From contig CAYLPT010000216.1 in NCBI GenBank assembly GCA_964385645.1, positions 1 through 13,929 on the forward strand: 13,929 nt of DNA, read 5' to 3'. The notes beneath the pieces were generated by a model. The model saw nothing but the letters and a program-made list of their open reading frames with translations. It did not search any database and was not told the origin of the DNA. A program made the translations under genes and the position numbers. Origin of the DNA: CAYLPT01 sp964385645 (GTDB lineage Bacteria > Armatimonadota > Hebobacteria > Hebobacterales > Hebobacteraceae). This document shows positions 7,650-13,929 of the stretch, piece after piece (within the stretch, counting starts at the first letter, position 1; the number at the start of each line of letters is the position of its first letter).

Positions 7650-7680
7650 GAAGCCGAGGCCGTCGGCCGGCCTCGGCTTC
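7650..7680. terminator. Strong 13-bp stem-loop between the GH4 gene and the ABC operon
   Basis: GAAGCCGAGGCCG (7650-7662) pairs perfectly with CGGCCTCGGCTTC (7668-7680) around a TCGGC loop. It lies 139 nt after the GH4 stop and 33 nt before the likely start of the next gene. In the plus direction no T-run follows. On the minus strand the stem is followed closely by CGTACTTTTC, so the terminator-like geometry is stronger for minus-strand transcription. It may mark the operon boundary or be a leader structure of the downstream operon. The rest of the 203-bp gap contains a 12-bp palindrome GCCCCCGGGGGC (7590-7601) and no promoter I trust. Confidence 0.5.
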
Positions 7681-7713
7681 GCAGGCTGAGAGCGTGTGCG
7701 CGGGGAGCGCAGG

Positions 7714-8796
7714 GTGACGACAGGGCGGCAGATCGCGGCTGCGGTAGCGCTGGCGGCGCTCGTCGGGCTAACCTGCTACGGCCTCGCCCGAACCGCTCGG
7801 CCGCGCGCTCTCTGGACGCTTCAGGGCGAGCTGCGCGCGCCGCCGACCGGCGATGGGCGGTGGGCGGCCTGGCTGGAGGGCGACCCCGGGGAGGCGCGGC
7901 TCGTGGCAGTGCGGCGGGGCTTCGGCCGGCCCGGGGTGGTGCTTGCCGAAGCTGGGCTGTCCGGGCTTGCGGTAGCCGGAGAGACGGCGTTTGTGACCCG
8001 CGCGGGCGCCGCGGACGGCGGCCGGCCGGCCGCGCTGTTGCGCGTCTCGCTGCGGGGCGGGGCTAGTGAGGAGCTGGCGGCCCTGCCGCTGGAGGCCGCC
8101 CAGATATCCTCGGGCGAGGGCTGGCTGTGCTGGCGCGAGCAGCGGCCGGGCGGGCTGCCCGGAGTGCCGTTCGTGGCCGCCGCGGCGCCGCTGACGGTGA
8201 TCCGCGCCCTGCCGCAGGAGGGCGGCCAGGTGGAGACGGTTGCCGTGCTGGCAGCGGAGGGCCCGCGCGGGGGGGAGTTCGTGGAGCTGGTGGGCGTGTC
8301 GGGGCGAGCCGTCTACTGGACGGAGCGGCGAGGTCTCGGCGTCGAGATGACGACGGCGATCCGCAGGGCGGCGCTGACCGGCGGCGAGCCGGAGACGGTT
8401 GTGCGGGAGCCGGGCCGGCTGAGCGCGGCCCTCGTCGGGGACGCCCTGGTCTGGACGGGGCGGTCGGCGGAAGCGGCCGATTCCGGGCAGTTCGCGGCGG
8501 TGAGGCGACGGCCTCTGCAAGGGGGAGAGGTAGAGGTCATCGGCGACTGGTTGGCCAGCGGCGCCTCGGTGCTGGGGGGGCGGGACCGGGTCTATGTCCG
8601 GGACCGGGGCCACCTCTGGTCGCTGGGCCGACGGCGGGAGGAGCAGCGCGCCTTGCTGGCGAGCCCCGGCGGGCTTCGCGAGGCAAGGCTTGTGGGCGAC
8701 CAGGAGTATCTGATCATGGCAGGCCGGGGGAGGACGGTGGTGGCGCGGCGCCCGGTGACATGGTGGGGCAGAGTGCGGGCGCTAGTGAACCTGTGA
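7714..8796 (+). CDS. Membrane-anchored protein, probable beta-propeller, first gene of the ABC operon
   Basis: This is a 360-residue protein from GTG 7714, chosen because GGGGAG lies 6 nt upstream; GTG 7696 would add six residues without a good site. MTTGRQ is followed by one hydrophobic helix (about 7-25), which serves as a signal anchor or uncleaved signal peptide, and the rest would be extracytoplasmic. The body is rich in short beta-strands with repeated units of the type W/Y-x-L/R-R-x-x-L-x-GG-E-x-E-V (for example IRRAALTGGEPETVV and VRRRPLQGGEVEVI), a pattern seen in TolB/DUF5050-like propellers. I recognise no precise family. The next gene starts 10 nt after its stop, and together they form a pair of anchored propeller-type proteins ahead of the ABC transporter. 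A ligand-binding, sensing or scaffold role is inference. Confidence 0.75.
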   Translation: MTTGRQIAAAVALAALVGLTCYGLARTARPRALWTLQGELRAPPTGDGRWAAWLEGDPGEARLVAVRRGFGRPGVVLAEAGLSGLAVAGETAFVTRAGAADGGRPAALLRVSLRGGASEELAALPLEAAQISSGEGWLCWREQRPGGLPGVPFVAAAAPLTVIRALPQEGGQVETVAVLAAEGPRGGEFVELVGVSGRAVYWTERRGLGVEMTTAIRRAALTGGEPETVVREPGRLSAALVGDALVWTGRSAEAADSGQFAAVRRRPLQGGEVEVIGDWLASGASVLGGRDRVYVRDRGHLWSLGRRREEQRALLASPGGLREARLVGDQEYLIMAGRGRTVVARRPVTWWGRVRALVNL

Positions 8797-8806
8797 GAGC
8801 GCGCTC

Positions 8807-9958
8807 GTGGAACGGCTCAAGAGAGAGGCCTCGCCGACGATTGCGGTGATCGCCATCCTGGCGACACTGACGGTCATCCAGGTGCTGTACTGGCGCGGGC
8901 TGATCGGCGGCCCGCAGCCCTTCGGCGGCCCGTCCGCGAGGGGGCCGGCCGGGGGGCCCTCGCAAGAGCCGCCGCCGACCGGCCGCGCGGATGCGATCGT
9001 GACCACGCTGGCCGGGGGCGCAGAGGCGGGATACCGGGACGGGCCTCTCGCCGCCGCTCTGTTCGACGGACCAGCCGACGTCGCGGCCGATCGCGCGGGG
9101 CGCGTCCTGGTGGCGGACAGCCGCAACCACTGCGTGCGCGTGATCACGCCGGAGCGGGTGGCAACGCTGGCGGGCCGGCCCGGCGAGCCGGGCCTCGCAG
9201 ACGGCCCGGCCGAGCAGGCGCGTTTCTTCGCGCCCGCGGGGTTGGCCGTCGCCCCCGATGGCGGCGTGCTGGTGGCCGACACGGGCAACCACCGCATACG
9301 GCGGATCGCCCCGGACGGAACAGTCTCCACCTATGCCGGCGCGGCCAGCCCGCGTGACGATCTGGGCCGCGAGCTGGGTGGGCTGCGGGACGGGAGGGCG
9401 AGCGAGGCCCAGTTCCGCTACCCGGTGGGGGTGGCGGTGGATGAGTCTGGGACAGTCTACGTCGCCGATGCCGGCAACGGGCGCGTGCGGATGATCTCGC
9501 CGGAGGGAGTCGTCAGCTCGCTCTCCAGCCAGGGTGAGCTCGCGGCGCCGACCCATGTGACGGTGGCCCCCGGCGGCCGGCTCTGGGTCGCTGACACCGG
9601 GGCGGGGGCGCTGTGGTCAGGGCCGCGGCAGGGGCCGCTGGTGCGCGCTGCGGAGCTGGGCGAGGCGGGGGAAGCGACGGCCCCCGCCGGGATGGCCGCG
9701 GTGGTGCGCGGGGGGCGCACGCAGGTCTATGTCGCCGACGCCGCGAGCCACTGCATCTGGCGTGTGGGTGAAGACGGTGTGGCCCTGGTCGCGGGGCAGC
9801 AGGCCCCTGGCGAGCCGGGGAGAGTGGACGGCCCGGGCGACCGCGCGCGGTTCTCAGGGCCGGCCGGGCTGGCAGTGGGGTTGGGGGGCGCGCTGCTGGT
9901 GGCGGACTTCGGCGGCCACAGCGTGAGGCGGGTGGAACTGGCTGAGGAGGGGCGCTGA
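8807..9958 (+). CDS. Membrane-anchored NHL-repeat six-bladed beta-propeller protein
   Basis: This is a 383-residue protein from GTG 8807. A single transmembrane helix spans about 11-28, followed by a Gly/Pro-rich linker (about 33-60) and an extracytoplasmic propeller. Six NHL blades are visible from their VxVADxxxxxVRxI cores: VLVADSRNHCVRVI (100-113), VLVADTGNHRIRRI (154-167), VYVADAGNGRVRMI (217-230), LWVADTGAGALW (259-270), VYVADAASHCIWRV (307-320) and LLVADFGGHSVRRV (363-376). Blades 1, 2 and 6 are preceded by the typical T-LAG-x-x-x-x-x-G-x-x-DGP-x-x-x-A-x-F motif. Blade 4 is the most degenerate. NHL propellers bind proteins, sugars or nucleic acids, or hold enzyme active sites; I see no catalytic signature. 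The stop codon abuts the GTG start of the ABC ATPase gene, which indicates translational coupling. Confidence 0.9.
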   Translation: MERLKREASPTIAVIAILATLTVIQVLYWRGLIGGPQPFGGPSARGPAGGPSQEPPPTGRADAIVTTLAGGAEAGYRDGPLAAALFDGPADVAADRAGRVLVADSRNHCVRVITPERVATLAGRPGEPGLADGPAEQARFFAPAGLAVAPDGGVLVADTGNHRIRRIAPDGTVSTYAGAASPRDDLGRELGGLRDGRASEAQFRYPVGVAVDESGTVYVADAGNGRVRMISPEGVVSSLSSQGELAAPTHVTVAPGGRLWVADTGAGALWSGPRQGPLVRAAELGEAGEATAPAGMAAVVRGGRTQVYVADAASHCIWRVGEDGVALVAGQQAPGEPGRVDGPGDRARFSGPAGLAVGLGGALLVADFGGHSVRRVELAEEGR

Positions 9959-10849
9959 GTGGAGACCGAGATCAGGGGGCTGCGCAAGGTGTACCCTGGG
10001 GGCGTGGTCGCACTCGAGGGGCTGGACCTGGACATCCCCGCCGGCGTCTTCGGCCTGCTGGGGCCGAACGGCTCTGGCAAGACCACCCTGATGAGGATCC
10101 TGGCGACCCTGCTGGAGCCGACCGAGGGGGAGGCCAAGGTGTGTGGGCGCGATGTGCGACGGGAGAAGGCGGCGGTGCGAGAGATCCTGGGCTACATGCC
10201 CCAGGACTTCGGCTTCTACCCGACGCTCAGCGCGTACGAGACCCTAGACTACTTCGCGCTGCTGTCTGGGGTGAGCAGCCCGAAGGAGCGCCGGGCGCGC
10301 ATCGAGCAGGCGCTGGCGAGAGTGAACCTCCAGGAGATGGCGGGCCGGCGAGTGGGAACCTTCTCGGGAGGGATGAAGCAGCGGTTGGGCATCGCCCAGG
10401 CGCTCTTGAACGACCCCCGCGTGCTGATCATGGATGAACCCACCTCAGGGCTCGACCCCGAGGAACGCATCCGTCTCCGCAACCTCTTGGCCGAGCTCGC
10501 GGGCGACCGGGTGGTGATCCTCTCGACGCACATCGTCAGCGACGTCTCGTCCACCGCCGACGAGATGGCGATCCTGCACCGGGGCCGGTTGCTGTTCTCG
10601 GGCAAGCTCGGGGACATCCTGGCGCCCCTGCGCGGCCGCACGTGGATCATTGACCTTGAGGAGGAGGAGCTGAGCCGGGTGCGGGCGGAGTTCTTCGTCA
10701 CCGGCGTTTTCCGCTCGGCGACTGGCCTCCAGGTGCGGGTGATTGCCGAGGACATGCCCCACCCGCGGGGCTACCCGGCCGAGCCCACGCTGGACGACGC
10801 CTACGTGGCGGCCATGAAGCAGGAGGCCCAGGCCGGTGACGTGGTCTGA
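9959..10849 (+). CDS. ABC transporter ATP-binding protein (ABC-2/CcmA-NosF-like)
   Basis: This is a 296-residue protein with a complete nucleotide-binding domain: Walker A GPNGSGKT (35-42), Q-loop Gln82 (in MPQDF), signature FSGGM (135-139), Walker B VLIMDEP (155-161), D-loop SGLD (163-166) and switch His191 (STH). All residues needed for ATP hydrolysis are present. Beyond about 215 there is the short accessory tail usual for ATPases that partner ABC-2 permeases. It starts at GTG 9959 with AGGAGG 8 nt upstream, directly after the stop of the NHL gene, and overlaps the next gene by 14 nt. The two permease-fusion proteins encoded next are the obvious membrane partners. Sequence alone does not tell whether the system exports a substrate or does mechanical work at the membrane. 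Confidence 0.96.
   Translation: METEIRGLRKVYPGGVVALEGLDLDIPAGVFGLLGPNGSGKTTLMRILATLLEPTEGEAKVCGRDVRREKAAVREILGYMPQDFGFYPTLSAYETLDYFALLSGVSSPKERRARIEQALARVNLQEMAGRRVGTFSGGMKQRLGIAQALLNDPRVLIMDEPTSGLDPEERIRLRNLLAELAGDRVVILSTHIVSDVSSTADEMAILHRGRLLFSGKLGDILAPLRGRTWIIDLEEEELSRVRAEFFVTGVFRSATGLQVRVIAEDMPHPRGYPAEPTLDDAYVAAMKQEAQAGDVV
10821..10826 (+). promoter_or_regulatory. Shine-Dalgarno for the first permease gene, inside the ATPase gene
   Basis: AGGAGG lies 9 nt before GTG 10836, within the end of the ATPase coding sequence. It supports a real start there and the 14-nt gene overlap. Confidence 0.7.
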
Positions 10850-12104
10850 GCTGCGGGCCTTCAGCGCGATCGCGCGCCGCGAGCACCAGGTCTTCAGCCG
10901 CAGCTCCACGTTCTGGGCGGTGGTGGGGCTGGGGGCCGCGCTGGGGGCCTGGCGCGCGAGCCCGCCGGGGACGAGCGCCGCGATGGCGGCCTACCAGGCG
11001 CTACAGATCATTGTGCTGGGGGTAGGCGTGATCGCGATCATGCTCGCCGGGTCGGTGGCGACGCGCGACCGGCGCCAGGGGGCCGCCGAGCTGGTGCTCG
11101 CCAAGCCGCAGGGCAGCGCCCCCCTGCTGGTGGGGGCGCGCTTTGCCGGGATGTGGCTCTCGATGCTGGCTGCCGCGGCCATCATGCTAGCCGCCGCTTC
11201 GCTGGCCCAGGCGGGGCTCGGGGGCGCCGGCTGGCGGCCGGGGCCCTACCTGAACGCTCTCGCGCGGGCGGCGGCGCCGCTGGGGCTCGCTTGCGCCCTG
11301 GGCCTTTCGCTGGCCACCCTGTTTCACACTGCCCTTGCCTCCGGCGTTGCGGCCCTCTACTGGGTGTCCATCCCCCTCACGCGCTCCTACCTACCCCTGG
11401 TGCTGGACACCACTCTGTCGCAGCATCGGCTGCTTGCGACGCTGCTGGGCGCGGGCGCCCTGGCCGTGGCCGCGGCGCGCTATGGGCGGCAGGTACGGGG
11501 CCCGCGGCGCGGCGGCGCCCGGGTGGCCTGGGCCGCGGGGCTGCTGCTGGCCGGCGCCGCGGCGGCCGCGGTGGCGGCCGCCTTGAGCGGGGAGGACCTG
11601 TTGACCCGAGCCGATCCCGTGCTGGCCGCGATCGCGAGCCAGGCTGCGCTGCCTGAACGGCCGGCGCCGGGATTCTGGCTCCGCGGCGCTGACGGCCGCC
11701 TGGTCGGGATGACGGATTTCGCCGGGCGCCCAACGGTGGTGGCCTTCTGGGGGCCGGGCTCACCGCCGTCGGCGAGGTCGCTGGCGCTGCTGGCGCAGGC
11801 GCAGGCCGAGTTCGCTGACCAGGGGCTGGTGTGCATCGCCGTCTGCCTCGACCGGGACGCAGCGACGCTCCGGCCCTTCGCGCGTGAGGTCGAGGGTGAG
11901 ATGGTGATGGTCTGGGACCGGGGCCGGCACTTCGGCGACGGGATGGAGTGGTCGGACTCGCCCCTCGCGGTGGCCTACGACGTCGAGCGGGTGCCGGTGC
12001 TGTTCGTGCTCGACGCACAGAGGCGACTCGTGCACAAGCTGGAGGGCGAGGTCAGTGCGGAGTGGCTCAGGCAACGGATCTCCGATGTGTTGGCGGCGCC
12101 ATGA
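10836..12104 (+). CDS. ABC-2 type permease fused to a C-terminal thioredoxin/TlpA-like domain lacking both cysteines
   Basis: This is a 422-residue protein. Membrane segments lie at about 25-40, 55-75, 103-128, 141-164, 165-182, 199-217 and 228-250. The loop GAAELVLAKPQGSAPLLVGARF (about 82-103) matches the ABC-2/NosY-type element that follows the second helix. Six core helices plus a seventh would place the C-terminus outside the cytoplasm. Residues about 275-422 form a TlpA/AhpC-TSA-like thioredoxin fold: a strand and FAGRPTVVAFWGPGSPPSARS (active-site loop), then LVCIAVCLDRD, and ERVPVLFVLD with the conserved cis-proline (P387). The normal WCxxC is replaced by GSPPS (S309 and S312, codons TCA and TCG), so disulfide chemistry at this site is not expected. 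It overlaps the ATPase gene by 14 nt and the next gene by 4 nt. This could be a non-redox binding or structural domain. The fusion is real within one uninterrupted frame. Confidence 0.88.
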   Translation: MTWSELRAFSAIARREHQVFSRSSTFWAVVGLGAALGAWRASPPGTSAAMAAYQALQIIVLGVGVIAIMLAGSVATRDRRQGAAELVLAKPQGSAPLLVGARFAGMWLSMLAAAAIMLAAASLAQAGLGGAGWRPGPYLNALARAAAPLGLACALGLSLATLFHTALASGVAALYWVSIPLTRSYLPLVLDTTLSQHRLLATLLGAGALAVAAARYGRQVRGPRRGGARVAWAAGLLLAGAAAAAVAAALSGEDLLTRADPVLAAIASQAALPERPAPGFWLRGADGRLVGMTDFAGRPTVVAFWGPGSPPSARSLALLAQAQAEFADQGLVCIAVCLDRDAATLRPFAREVEGEMVMVWDRGRHFGDGMEWSDSPLAVAYDVERVPVLFVLDAQRRLVHKLEGEVSAEWLRQRISDVLAAP

Positions 12105-13786
12105 AGCGAGCGGAGCGCGCGCAATCGGCTCGAGGCTCGGGCCTGTGGGCCTATAACGTCCGCATCCTCCTGGGGCAGACGTACTGGCTCATCATCACTC
12201 CGGTGGCGGCGACCCAGCTTGTGATCTTCTGGAACATGGCGACCGCCACGCTGTTCTCGGCGACCCGCGCAGCGCAGACGATCGAGTTGCTGGCCCCGAT
12301 CCTGGGCGCCTTCCTCTGCGCTCACGCGCTGGCGCCCGAGCAGGAGGGGGTGGGGGAGCTGGTCTTCGTCCGGCCCATCTCCGCGGAGCGCGTGCTGCTG
12401 CTCAGGTTGGGCGCGATCTTCGCCTTCGTCTACGTGGTGCTCATCCCCGCCCTGGTGATCTACGCCCTGGGCATCCCGGAGTTCCCTCTCGGCGTGGTCT
12501 TGCTCGGCTCGATCCCCTCGCTGCTGTTCCTTTCGCTGCTCGCGCTGGCGGCCGCGGCGGCGAGCCGGCGCCCGCTCATCGGGCTCGGGGCGGCAGGCGC
12601 GTACTGGGCGCTCGATATGGCCGTGGGCAGCTACTTCAACCCTCTGGTCTCGCTGCACAGCTATGCCGACCACCTGGCCGGCCGGCCGATGTCGGAGCAG
12701 TGGCTCCTCAGCAAGGGCGCTCTGCTCGCACTTGCGGCGGCGCTGTACCTCTCGACACGCCGTCGGCTCGCCCGCCCGGCCGGCCCACGGCGGTGGCGAG
12801 CCATCGCCAGCGCGAGCGCGCTGGGCGTGGCCGTGCTCGTGGCCTACGTCGCCTCCGGGGCGGCGTACAAGGTGGCCTATGGGGTCCGCAATGAGGGGAG
12901 GCTGGGCCACCAGGCGCGGCTGTGGTATCAGCGGCAGTTTCGGGGCTATGGGCCGCTGCCGGTGGCCTGGCTGTTCGGGCCGGCCTTCCCGCGCTACGTC
13001 CAAGCGGAGCTCGGGCGGGGCGTGCCCTTCCTGGGCGCCGCGGAGGGCAGGCTGTGGGCCCCCCTCGATGCGGGAGCCATGAGAGAGCTGCTCGCGCGCT
13101 ACCCTGACAGCATGTGGGCCGACAACGCCCAGTTCGAGCTGGCGCGCCACGCTGCGCGGCGGCCCTCCCCCGAGCCGCTGCTCGTGGTCGGCTATGAGGC
13201 GAACGCCCCGCAGGCGAGAACCCATCTCGCAGAGGGCTCGCTCGAGGAGGCACTGGCGGAGTACCGCCTGCTGGTGGCCCGCTATCCGAGGAGCGCGTTC
13301 GCCCCGCTGGCGCTGGCGGAGATCGCCGCCATCTCGCTGCTGCGGATGGAGTTCGAGGCGGCGGCAGAGGCCTACGAGCACATCCTCGCAGACTACCCGG
13401 GCAGCCCACAGGCGTTCGAGGCCGGCCTGTCGCTCAGCGCCCTCTACCTGCGGCGCGGGGAGGTGCGGGCGGCACTGGAGGCCGCCGACATCGCCTCCCG
13501 CGCGGCCGGATGGGACATGCGGGCGGAGGCGCTGCTGGCGGCGGCGCGCGCCGCCGAGCGCCTTGGGGACCAGGAGGGCGCACAGGACCGCTACGCGCGC
13601 GCCCTCTCGGCCGCGCGGGCAGCGCTGGAGCGCGCGGTGAGAGGCCATGAGCTTCCGAGCCGCCTGGCCAAGGCAGACCTGTACGGTCGCGCGAACGCGG
13701 TGATCGGGGCCTGTGAGGCGGCGCTGGCAGGGCGGCCGGCGCCGGAGCCGCCAGCCGCCTGGGCGGCCCGCTCATCGACGGCCTGA
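12101..13786 (+). CDS. ABC-2 type permease fused to a C-terminal TPR domain
   Basis: This is a 561-residue protein starting at ATG 12101, in an ATGA overlap with the previous stop. The frame is open further upstream, but that part is a shadow of the thioredoxin-like domain. Hydrophobic segments lie at about 29-46, 61-78, 101-125, 131-154, 159-179, 202-219 and 234-256. GVGELVFVRPISAERVLLLRL (about 83-103) is the ABC-2 permease element, matching the one in the partner permease. After the seventh helix, residues about 335-520 form helical repeats of the BamD/YbgF-like TPR kind, with signatures LLARYPDSMWADNAQFELAR (340-359), LLVARYPRSAFAPLALAE (400-417) and HILADYPGSPQAFEAGL (427-443). If the N-terminus is cytoplasmic, the TPRs are extracytoplasmic. 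The C-terminus (PPAAWAARSSTA) looks arbitrary, and an adjacent frame continues as a plausible membrane tail, so the annotated end may be affected by a frameshift. Confidence 0.85.
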   Translation: MKRAERAQSARGSGLWAYNVRILLGQTYWLIITPVAATQLVIFWNMATATLFSATRAAQTIELLAPILGAFLCAHALAPEQEGVGELVFVRPISAERVLLLRLGAIFAFVYVVLIPALVIYALGIPEFPLGVVLLGSIPSLLFLSLLALAAAAASRRPLIGLGAAGAYWALDMAVGSYFNPLVSLHSYADHLAGRPMSEQWLLSKGALLALAAALYLSTRRRLARPAGPRRWRAIASASALGVAVLVAYVASGAAYKVAYGVRNEGRLGHQARLWYQRQFRGYGPLPVAWLFGPAFPRYVQAELGRGVPFLGAAEGRLWAPLDAGAMRELLARYPDSMWADNAQFELARHAARRPSPEPLLVVGYEANAPQARTHLAEGSLEEALAEYRLLVARYPRSAFAPLALAEIAAISLLRMEFEAAAEAYEHILADYPGSPQAFEAGLSLSALYLRRGEVRAALEAADIASRAAGWDMRAEALLAAARAAERLGDQEGAQDRYARALSAARAALERAVRGHELPSRLAKADLYGRANAVIGACEAALAGRPAPEPPAAWAARSSTA

Positions 13787-13902
13787 ACGCCCTCCGCCCT
13801 GGCGCTTTCCTGGGCTACCCGGCGCTCATGCTGCTGGCGGCGCTCAGTATCGCTGTGGGTACGTGGCTGGCCAATCGCTTATCGCGGATCGCGGATCGCT
13901 AA
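13717..13902 (+). other. Open frame overlapping and following the permease-TPR gene; possible frameshifted C-terminal tail
   Basis: In the frame one base back from the permease-TPR gene, an open stretch runs from just after a stop at 13714-13716 to TAA at 13900-13902. It has no ATG, GTG or TTG before 13828, so it is not a normal independent gene except for a 24-codon ORF from 13828. Its later part reads sensibly: GGPLIDGLNALRPGAFLGYP, then a hydrophobic helix ALMLLAALSIAVGTWLANRL and a basic tail SRIADR. Third codon positions remain mostly G or C. It could be the true C-terminus of the TPR protein after a one-base deletion between about 13717 and 13760, a programmed frameshift, or chance. No classical slippery heptamer is visible. 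Confidence 0.4.
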
Positions 13903-13929
13903 TCGCGTATCGCGTATCGCGTATCGCGT
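13874..13929. repeat. Heptanucleotide tandem repeat ATCGCNN, eight copies, running off the window
   Basis: The last 56 bases are exactly eight 7-bp units in order: ATCGCTT, ATCGCGG, ATCGCGG, ATCGCTA, then four identical ATCGCGT units reaching the final base. The first four units are degenerate in the last two positions and overlap the end of the candidate frameshifted tail. The array is cut by the window edge, so its true length is unknown. Confidence 0.9.

Noticed and set aside
7696..7713. GTG at 7696 as the start of the first ABC-operon gene
   Set aside because: It lacks a ribosome-binding site, while GTG 7714 has GGGGAG 6 nt upstream and gives a normal signal-anchor N-terminus.
11948..12100. 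Upstream extension of the permease-TPR gene to a start at 11948
   Set aside because: The extra residues are an out-of-frame reading of the thioredoxin-like domain. ATG 12101 in the ATGA overlap fits a coupled start and leads directly into the permease.
11975..13648. Minus-strand open frame of 557 codons
   Set aside because: It is antisense to the permease-TPR gene and low in information (Arg/Gln/Gly/His-rich). The plus strand has transmembrane segments, TPRs and coupled gene junctions.

Overview
The window is a very GC-rich bacterial sequence with two functional blocks. One protein has a type IV prepilin-like N-terminus and a C-terminal H-X9-DG motif. It sits beside a UroD-like protein, an OPT-like multi-spanning membrane protein and a GntR/LacI hybrid regulator. 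That combination is typical of Armatimonadota and the Planctomycetes/Verrucomicrobia side of the tree. I favour Armatimonadota or a similar uncultured lineage, but this is inference from gene content, not from a marker gene.

Left block (1-7510). A GntR-type regulator with a LacI-like sensor domain (minus strand) diverges from a glycoside hydrolase family 4 gene (plus strand). The regulator has a good sigma70-type promoter, overlapped by three 11-bp-phased direct repeats that are a plausible operator. Downstream of the regulator on the minus strand come a pseudopilin-like protein, a 307-bp gap with a strong hairpin, a polytopic DUF6785-type membrane protein, a UroD-superfamily protein and perhaps the first 20 codons of another gene. 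The simplest reading is a sugar or uronide utilisation locus: the regulator senses a sugar, the GH4 enzyme cleaves a glycoside, and the membrane protein may be a transporter. The roles of the UroD-like and pilin-like proteins are unknown.

Right block (7714-13786). Five tightly packed plus-strand genes follow a strong stem-loop. They encode a membrane-anchored, probably beta-propeller protein, a membrane-anchored six-blade NHL propeller, an ABC ATPase, an ABC-2 type permease fused to a thioredoxin/TlpA-like domain, and an ABC-2 type permease fused to TPR repeats. Gene junctions are a 10-nt gap, directly abutting, a 14-nt overlap and a 4-nt ATGA overlap, so this is almost certainly one operon. 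Each permease has six core membrane segments plus a seventh that would put its C-terminal domain outside the cytoplasm. The system therefore looks like an ATP-driven membrane machine displaying two propellers, a thioredoxin fold and a TPR scaffold on its outer face. The thioredoxin-like domain has Ser-Pro-Pro-Ser where redox-active relatives have Cys-X-X-Cys. I do not recognise this as a described system, and it is the most interesting part of the window.

The right end holds a possible frameshifted C-terminal tail of the last permease and eight copies of a 7-bp tandem repeat running off the window edge. I saw no rRNA, tRNA, CRISPR array or insertion sequence.
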